A DNA stretch of 57,839 bases from Geodermatophilaceae bacterium URHA0031 (lineage in GTDB: Bacteria; Actinomycetota; Actinomycetes; Mycobacteriales; Geodermatophilaceae), in NCBI GenBank assembly GCA_000620205.1, contig JHVP01000020.1, positions 1 through 57,839 of the forward strand, in the 5' to 3' direction. Shown in pieces: positions 53,238 to 57,839 of the stretch. The position numbers and the translations under genes were made by a program. The number at the start of each line of letters is the position of its first letter. The stretch's first letter is position 1. The notes under the pieces are model-generated. The model worked only from the letters and a program-made list of their open reading frames with translations. It was not told the DNA's origin and searched no databases.

Positions 53238-53649
53238 CATTGCGATCCTGACGGATCGCACCGCGGCCAGGAGCCGTCCCACCTGAGCTGAGCCGTTGCC
53301 CGCGGCGTCGTCAGGGACCCTCCGGGCCCCGTGACGGCGCCGCCCGGGCCGGGCTGCGGTCCCGGGCGGGAGCCTCCGGCCCCGCGCCCGGTCTCGCAGA
53401 CGCCCCTCCGGGGCGGCGGCCCGGTTCCTCGTCTTGGGTGCGTTCCTCCTCGCACTTTCGCGCGCGAAGCTCCCGTGCTTTCGCGCGCTCAAGTGCGCTG
53501 GTCGCTGTCGTGTAACCTCGGTCGTGCTGCCCGGCGAGGGAGGCGGTTCGTCCGCGCTCCGTGATCGACGTGCGTCTGCCCTCCAGGGTGTGCCGCGCTC
53601 GTGCGCCGGTCACACAGACCCGATCCACCCTGTTGAGGAGCACACCACC
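53238..53649. other. Long gap before rplY with hairpins
   Basis: TGCGATCC/GGATCGCA (53241-53260) makes an 8-bp hairpin 4 bases after the prs stop, a likely terminator. CGCGCGAA (53461-53468) pairs with TTCGCGCG (53480-53487), upstream of -10-like TAACCT (53513-53518). The remaining leader of about 125 bases to rplY is GC-rich; no further gene was seen. Confidence 0.55.
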
Positions 53650-54342
<693 letters not shown>

Positions 54343-54368
54343 GCGGACCGCTGAGCGAGAGCACGGCC

Positions 54369-54401
54369 CGCAGGGGCGCCGGCACTGCCGGCGCCCCTGC
54401 G
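54369..54401 (+). terminator. 15-bp hairpin after rplY
   Basis: CGCAGGGGCGCCGGC (54369-54383), loop ACT, GCCGGCGCCCCTGCG (54387-54401), 26 bases after the rplY stop. No U-tract. Confidence 0.85.
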
Positions 54402-54416
54402 GCGTCTCCCGAGCCG

Positions 54417-55004
54417 GTGTCCGAGGGCCCCTTCCTGGTGGTCGGCCTGGGCAACCCCGGACCCGGCTACGCCGGCAACCGGCACAACGTCGGCGCGATG
54501 GTGCTGGCCGAACTGGCGTCCCGGGCCGGCGTGCGGCTGTCCGCGGGCAAGGGCCCGCGCGCCCGGTCGCTGGCCGGTGAGGGACGCCTCGCCGGCCGCC
54601 GGGTCGTGCTCGCCCAGCCGCTGACCTACATGAACGAGTCCGGCGGGCCGGTGCGCGGGCTGCTGGACTACCACCACCTGCCCGCCACCGACCTGGTCGT
54701 CGTGCACGACGAGCTCGACATCCCGTTCGAGTCCGTCCGGCTCAAGCGCGGCGGGGGAGAGGGCGGGCACAACGGCCTGCGGTCCATCTCGCGGTCCACC
54801 GGCACCCGGGACTACCTGCGGGTGCGCGTGGGCATCGGCCGTCCGCCCGGGCGGCAGGACCCTGCCGACTTCGTGCTCAAGGACTTCTCCGCCACGGAGC
54901 GGAAGACCCTCGAGCTGCTGGTCGGCGAGGCTGCCGACGCCACCGAGCTGCTGCTCGAGCGTGGCCTGGAGGCCGCCCAGAACGTCGTGCACCCCCGCAG
55001 CTGA
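54417..55004 (+). CDS. pth: Peptidyl-tRNA hydrolase
   Basis: A 195-residue hydrolase: FLVVGLGNPGPGYAGNRHNV (catalytic His region), QPLTYMNESGGPVRGLLDYH, VVHDELDIPFESVRLKRGGG, EGGHNGLRSISRSTGTRDYL and RVRVGIGRPPGRQDP. It recycles peptidyl-tRNA. GTG 54417 follows the terminator closely. Order rplY-pth is conserved. Confidence 0.96.
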   Translation: MSEGPFLVVGLGNPGPGYAGNRHNVGAMVLAELASRAGVRLSAGKGPRARSLAGEGRLAGRRVVLAQPLTYMNESGGPVRGLLDYHHLPATDLVVVHDELDIPFESVRLKRGGGEGGHNGLRSISRSTGTRDYLRVRVGIGRPPGRQDPADFVLKDFSATERKTLELLVGEAADATELLLERGLEAAQNVVHPRS

Positions 55005-55062
55005 CGCGAGCGTCAGACGGGTGACCCGGTGTGCTCCATCGGGTGAAAGCGCGCCGAGACGC

Positions 55063-55091
55063 TTGAGTCCGACGTGACTCTCCGTGATGGT
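55063..55091 (+). promoter_or_regulatory. Candidate promoter of the sugar transferase
   Basis: TTGAGT (55063-55068), 17-base spacer, GATGGT (55086-55091), leaving about 107 bases of leader. The -10 is imperfect. Confidence 0.4.
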
Positions 55092-55204
55092 CATCCTCGA
55101 AGTGGCCGCGGGAGGTCGCTCGAGTCCCCGCCTTGACGGGCCCCGACCGAGCGCCGCCCACAACATCGGCCACTCCACGTGACGATGACAGCGGGGAGAC
55201 GCTC

Positions 55205-56698
55205 GTGTTGAAGGCCGTGCAGATGTCAGGCGCACCGCAGCTCGTCCTGGACGGACCGCAGCGACGGGCCGCACTCGCGACGGCGGTCGAGCCCTACGAG
55301 CTCCCGAGCCCGGCGACGTGGCAGCCGCGCTACGTCGCCGCCCTGGTGGTGCTCGACACCCTGGCGGCCGTGCTGACCGGTGCCGTCGTCCTCCGGCTCG
55401 GCGCGCAGGGCACCGCTGGTGACCTGCTCGCCGTCTGCGCGGGGCTCGTGCTGCTGTGGCCGGCTCTCCTCGGCATCACCGGCACCTACTCGCAGCGGCT
55501 CATCGGCACCGGCAGCGACGAGTTCCGCAAGGTCGGTCAGGCCGCCGTCATGCTCCTGGCCGCGGCGGGCTTCGCCTCTTACGCCGCGCAGGTCTACCCC
55601 AGCCGCTCGATCGTCGTCTTCGGTGTCCCGGCGCTGGCCGTGGTCAGCCTGCTCATGCGGGTGGGAGCGCGGCGTTCGCTGCGACTGCTGCGTGCCCGGG
55701 GCAGGTGCCTCAAGCGAGTGGTCGTGGTCGGCCGGGGCGGCGCCGTGCTGGGGCTGGTCGACCGGCTGGGCCGCGAGCGCTTCGCAGGCCTGGAGGTCGT
55801 CGGTACGTGCGTCACCGAGGGTGACCAGACGCGCGTCGGTCAGGTCACCGGCCTGCCGGTGGGTGGGCTGGGCGACGTGGTGACGATGGCGCAGCGGCTC
55901 GGCGCCGACTCGGTCGCTGTCACATCAGCCAGTGAGACCGCCGCGGAGTACCTCCGCACGCTGTCCTGGCAGCTCGAGGGCACCCGCATGGAACTGCTCG
56001 TGGCGCCCGGCCTGGTGGAGGTGGCCGGCCCCCGGCTGCACATCCGGCCCTTCGAGGGGCTCCCGCTGCTGTCGGTCGAGCAGCCGCGCTTCGAGGGCTG
56101 GCGCCGGGTCGTCAAGGGCCTGGTCGACCGGAGCCTGGCACTGGTCGCGCTGGTGGTGCTGTCGCCGGTGTTCCTCGCGCTGTCCCTGGCGGTCGCGCTG
56201 AGCAGCCCCGGGCCGGTGCTCTACCGGCAGGAGCGGATCGGCATCAACGGTCGCCGCTTCACGATGCTCAAGTTCCGCAGCATGGTCGTCGATGCCGACG
56301 TCCGCCTGGCTGCCCTGCAGGCGGCCAACGAGTCCGACGGCCTGCTGTTCAAGATGCGCTCCGACCCCCGGGTCACACCGGTCGGTCGCTGGCTGCGCCG
56401 CCTGTCGCTCGACGAGCTGCCGCAGTTGCTCAACGTGCTCAACGGGTCCATGGCCCTGGTCGGCCCGCGTCCTCCGCTGCCGGCCGAGGTCGCCCGCTAC
56501 GACTCGTCGGTCAGCCGTCGCCTCCTGGTCAAGCCCGGCCTCACCGGACTCTGGCAGATCTCCGGCCGCAGTGACCTCCCGTGGGAGGAGGCGGTCCGGC
56601 TGGACCTCCGGTACGTGGAGAACTGGACCCTGGCGCTGGACATCCAGATCATCTGGAAGACCGCCTCCGCGGTCCTGCGGTCCCGCGGCGCTTACTGA
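55205..56698 (+). CDS. Polyprenyl-phosphate sugar-phosphotransferase (bacterial sugar transferase, WbaP/WcaJ type)
   Basis: A 497-residue protein. About five N-terminal TM helices (YVAALVVLDTLAAVLTGAVV, LLAVCAGLVLLWPALLGITG, AAVMLLAAAGFASYAAQVYP, SIVVFGVPALAVVSLLM), a Rossmann-like cytosolic domain (KRVVVVGRGGAVLGLVDRLG), one more TM (LALVALVVLSPVFLALSLAV), then the catalytic sugar transferase domain: LYRQERIGINGRRFTMLKFR, SLDELPQLLNVLNGSMALVG and RPPLPAEVARYD with KPGLTGLWQISGRSD. It starts glycan assembly on undecaprenyl phosphate. GTG 55205 has GGGGAG 6-7 bases before; TTG 55133 is in frame. Confidence 0.94.
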   Translation: MLKAVQMSGAPQLVLDGPQRRAALATAVEPYELPSPATWQPRYVAALVVLDTLAAVLTGAVVLRLGAQGTAGDLLAVCAGLVLLWPALLGITGTYSQRLIGTGSDEFRKVGQAAVMLLAAAGFASYAAQVYPSRSIVVFGVPALAVVSLLMRVGARRSLRLLRARGRCLKRVVVVGRGGAVLGLVDRLGRERFAGLEVVGTCVTEGDQTRVGQVTGLPVGGLGDVVTMAQRLGADSVAVTSASETAAEYLRTLSWQLEGTRMELLVAPGLVEVAGPRLHIRPFEGLPLLSVEQPRFEGWRRVVKGLVDRSLALVALVVLSPVFLALSLAVALSSPGPVLYRQERIGINGRRFTMLKFRSMVVDADVRLAALQAANESDGLLFKMRSDPRVTPVGRWLRRLSLDELPQLLNVLNGSMALVGPRPPLPAEVARYDSSVSRRLLVKPGLTGLWQISGRSDLPWEEAVRLDLRYVENWTLALDIQIIWKTASAVLRSRGAY

Positions 56699-56704
56699 CC
56701 GGGC

Positions 56705-56730
56705 CACCCGGGAGACCGCTCTCCCGGGTG
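56705..56730 (+). terminator. 11-bp hairpin after the sugar transferase
   Basis: CACCCGGGAGA (56705-56715), loop CCGC, TCTCCCGGGTG (56720-56730). Just after the stop at 56698. Confidence 0.8.
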
Positions 56731-56860
56731 CACCGAGCCCGCCTGCGGCTCGATGCCGCACCGCCTCGCCAGGTCCCGCGCTCCTCGAGCCGGCCGACCG
56801 CCAGGCACCTGCTCTCTCATCCCCGTCCGTGCACCACACATGTCAAGAAAGGGGTGGCTC

Positions 56861-57839
56861 GTGACCGGCTCACGGCTCCTGTCATCGACCGACCGCACCA
56901 TCCGTAGCGTCCGGCGACCGTCCCCGGGGCGGCGTCGCCTGCTCGCCGGACTGGTGGCGGCTGCGGCCGCTGCGGCGACGACCTCCATGGCGTCCCCGGC
57001 ATCGGCGGCCGGCTGCACCACCTCGTCGGTCAACGTCGTGGCCCACCCCGACGACGACCTGTTCTTCATCAACCCGGCCATCCTGCAGGGCATCGCGGCG
57101 GGGGGCTGCTCGACGACGGTCTACGTGACCTCCGGTGACGCCGGCGGCGAGGACTCCTACTACCTCAGCCGCGAGTCGGGGGGCGAGGCCGCGTACGCGC
57201 AGATGGCCGGCGTCGCGAACGAGTGGACGACGACCCAGGAAACCGTGGCGGGCAAGTCGGTGACCCGGGCGGTGCTCACCGGTGCTCCCTCCGTGCAGCT
57301 GTACTTCCTCCGGCTGCCGGACGGCTACTCCGACGGCGCGGGCAGCGCACGCTCCAACTTCAGGAGCCTGGAGCAGCTCGAGCAGCGACGCACCGACTCC
57401 TTGCAGACCCTGGACCTCCCGGTGCAGAGCTACACCCGCGACCAGCTCGTCGCGACGCTGGGTGCCATCATCAGCTCGGCGTCCCCCACCGCCGTCCGGA
57501 CTCTCGACGACCTGGGGGCCTACGGGGCCGATGACCACAGCGACCACCGTGCCGTTGCCCGGCTGACCAAGGCGGCGCGCGACCAGGTGGCCCCGTCGAC
57601 CCCGCTGACCGGCTACCTGGGCTACACCACCTCAGCGCTGCCGGCCAACGTCTCGGGCAGCGACCTGACGGCGAAGGAGAAGGCGTTCTTCGCCTACGCG
57701 CCCTTCGACATCGGCTCGTGCCTGAGCGAGGAGGAGTGCGCCTACGGCAGCTCCGGTGAGTGGCTGGTCCGCCAGCACACCAACACCGAGTCGACGACTC
57801 CGACGACGCCGACGACCCCGGTCACGCCGACGACCCCGG
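56861..57839 (+). CDS. Secreted PIG-L family deacetylase, 3' end outside window
   Basis: At least 326 residues, open to the window end. Signal with Arg-rich start (RRPSPGRRRLLAGLVAAAAA then MASPASA, cut near residue 49), then PIG-L: VVAHPDDDLFFINPA (61-65 AHPDD), STTVYVTSGDAGGED, and DDHSDHRAV (H226, H229). The C-terminus is entering Ser/Thr/Pro repeats (TTPTTPTTPVTP), probably a linker to another domain, perhaps a binding or anchor domain. It may act on cell-surface GlcNAc-type glycans. GTG 56861 has AAAGGGG upstream. Confidence 0.9.
   Translation, partial: MTGSRLLSSTDRTIRSVRRPSPGRRRLLAGLVAAAAAAATTSMASPASAAGCTTSSVNVVAHPDDDLFFINPAILQGIAAGGCSTTVYVTSGDAGGEDSYYLSRESGGEAAYAQMAGVANEWTTTQETVAGKSVTRAVLTGAPSVQLYFLRLPDGYSDGAGSARSNFRSLEQLEQRRTDSLQTLDLPVQSYTRDQLVATLGAIISSASPTAVRTLDDLGAYGADDHSDHRAVARLTKAARDQVAPSTPLTGYLGYTTSALPANVSGSDLTAKEKAFFAYAPFDIGSCLSEEECAYGSSGEWLVRQHTNTESTTPTTPTTPVTPTTP

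Overview
This window comes from a very GC-rich, GTG-start-rich actinobacterial chromosome. A resuscitation-promoting factor gene (rpfB), a gephyrin-like divisome pair (glp and sepX/glpR) and a fused actinobacterial acetyl-CoA carboxylase carboxyltransferase fix the phylum. Gene style, leaderless promoters and gene order suggest a Geodermatophilaceae-like genus (Blastococcus, Modestobacter or Geodermatophilus), but the genus is an inference. No insertion sequence, prophage or CRISPR array was seen. Two tRNA genes are present.

Layout. 1-7.8 kb: a truncated response regulator, small conserved proteins, a sirtuin, a pyrimidine-dimer-glycosylase-like fusion, a translationally coupled VOC/thioesterase/aminoglycoside-phosphotransferase-like operon, a YbaK-type deacylase, mscL and a SAF-domain protein. 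7.9-8.3 kb: a zinc-ribbon protein of the Ruc (FmdB) type behind a CIRCE-like operator. 8.4-20.8 kb: a metabolic and accessory block with a two-component system divergent from an ABC exporter, AraC plus VOC, a UvrA-like ABC protein divergent from MarR, a luciferase-like oxidoreductase, a membrane protein, a carboxyltransferase and a CoA-transferase. 21-25.1 kb: galU, glp, a rimJ-like acetyltransferase and sepX/glpR. 25.2-30.2 kb: tRNA-Ala, a lipoprotein with an apparent frameshift plus its membrane partner, a crotonase, and an MFS exporter with its MarR regulator. 30.3-37.2 kb: a tightly overlapping run with a GT2 glycosyltransferase, an exosortase-like protein, an ATP-grasp enzyme, a WecB-like epimerase, a HAD hydrolase, a secreted C-terminally anchored protein and a PIG-L deacetylase. 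37.2-55 kb: housekeeping genes pmt, rsmI, corA, an amino-acid permease, metG, tatD, rpfB, rsmA, ispE, tRNA-Gln, glmU, prs, rplY and pth. 55.2 kb to the end: a polyprenyl-phosphate sugar transferase and a secreted PIG-L protein that runs off the window, probably the start of another surface-glycan locus.

How it fits together. The order mscL, zinc ribbon, galU, glp, rimJ, sepX, pmt, rsmI, metG, tatD, rpfB, rsmA, ispE, with glmU, prs, rplY and pth following, matches my memory of Mycobacterium tuberculosis Rv0985c-Rv1018c. Against that backbone the 8.4-20.8 kb block and the 30.3-37.2 kb exosortase/glycan run stand out as lineage-specific. Much of the backbone concerns the envelope: UDP-glucose and UDP-GlcNAc supply, protein mannosylation, muralytic resuscitation and division. 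Many single genes have a -10 box (TANNNT, CAGGNT or GAGGNT) only 6-8 bases before the start codon, so leaderless transcription looks common. Other genes are linked by ATGA or GTGA stop-start overlaps.
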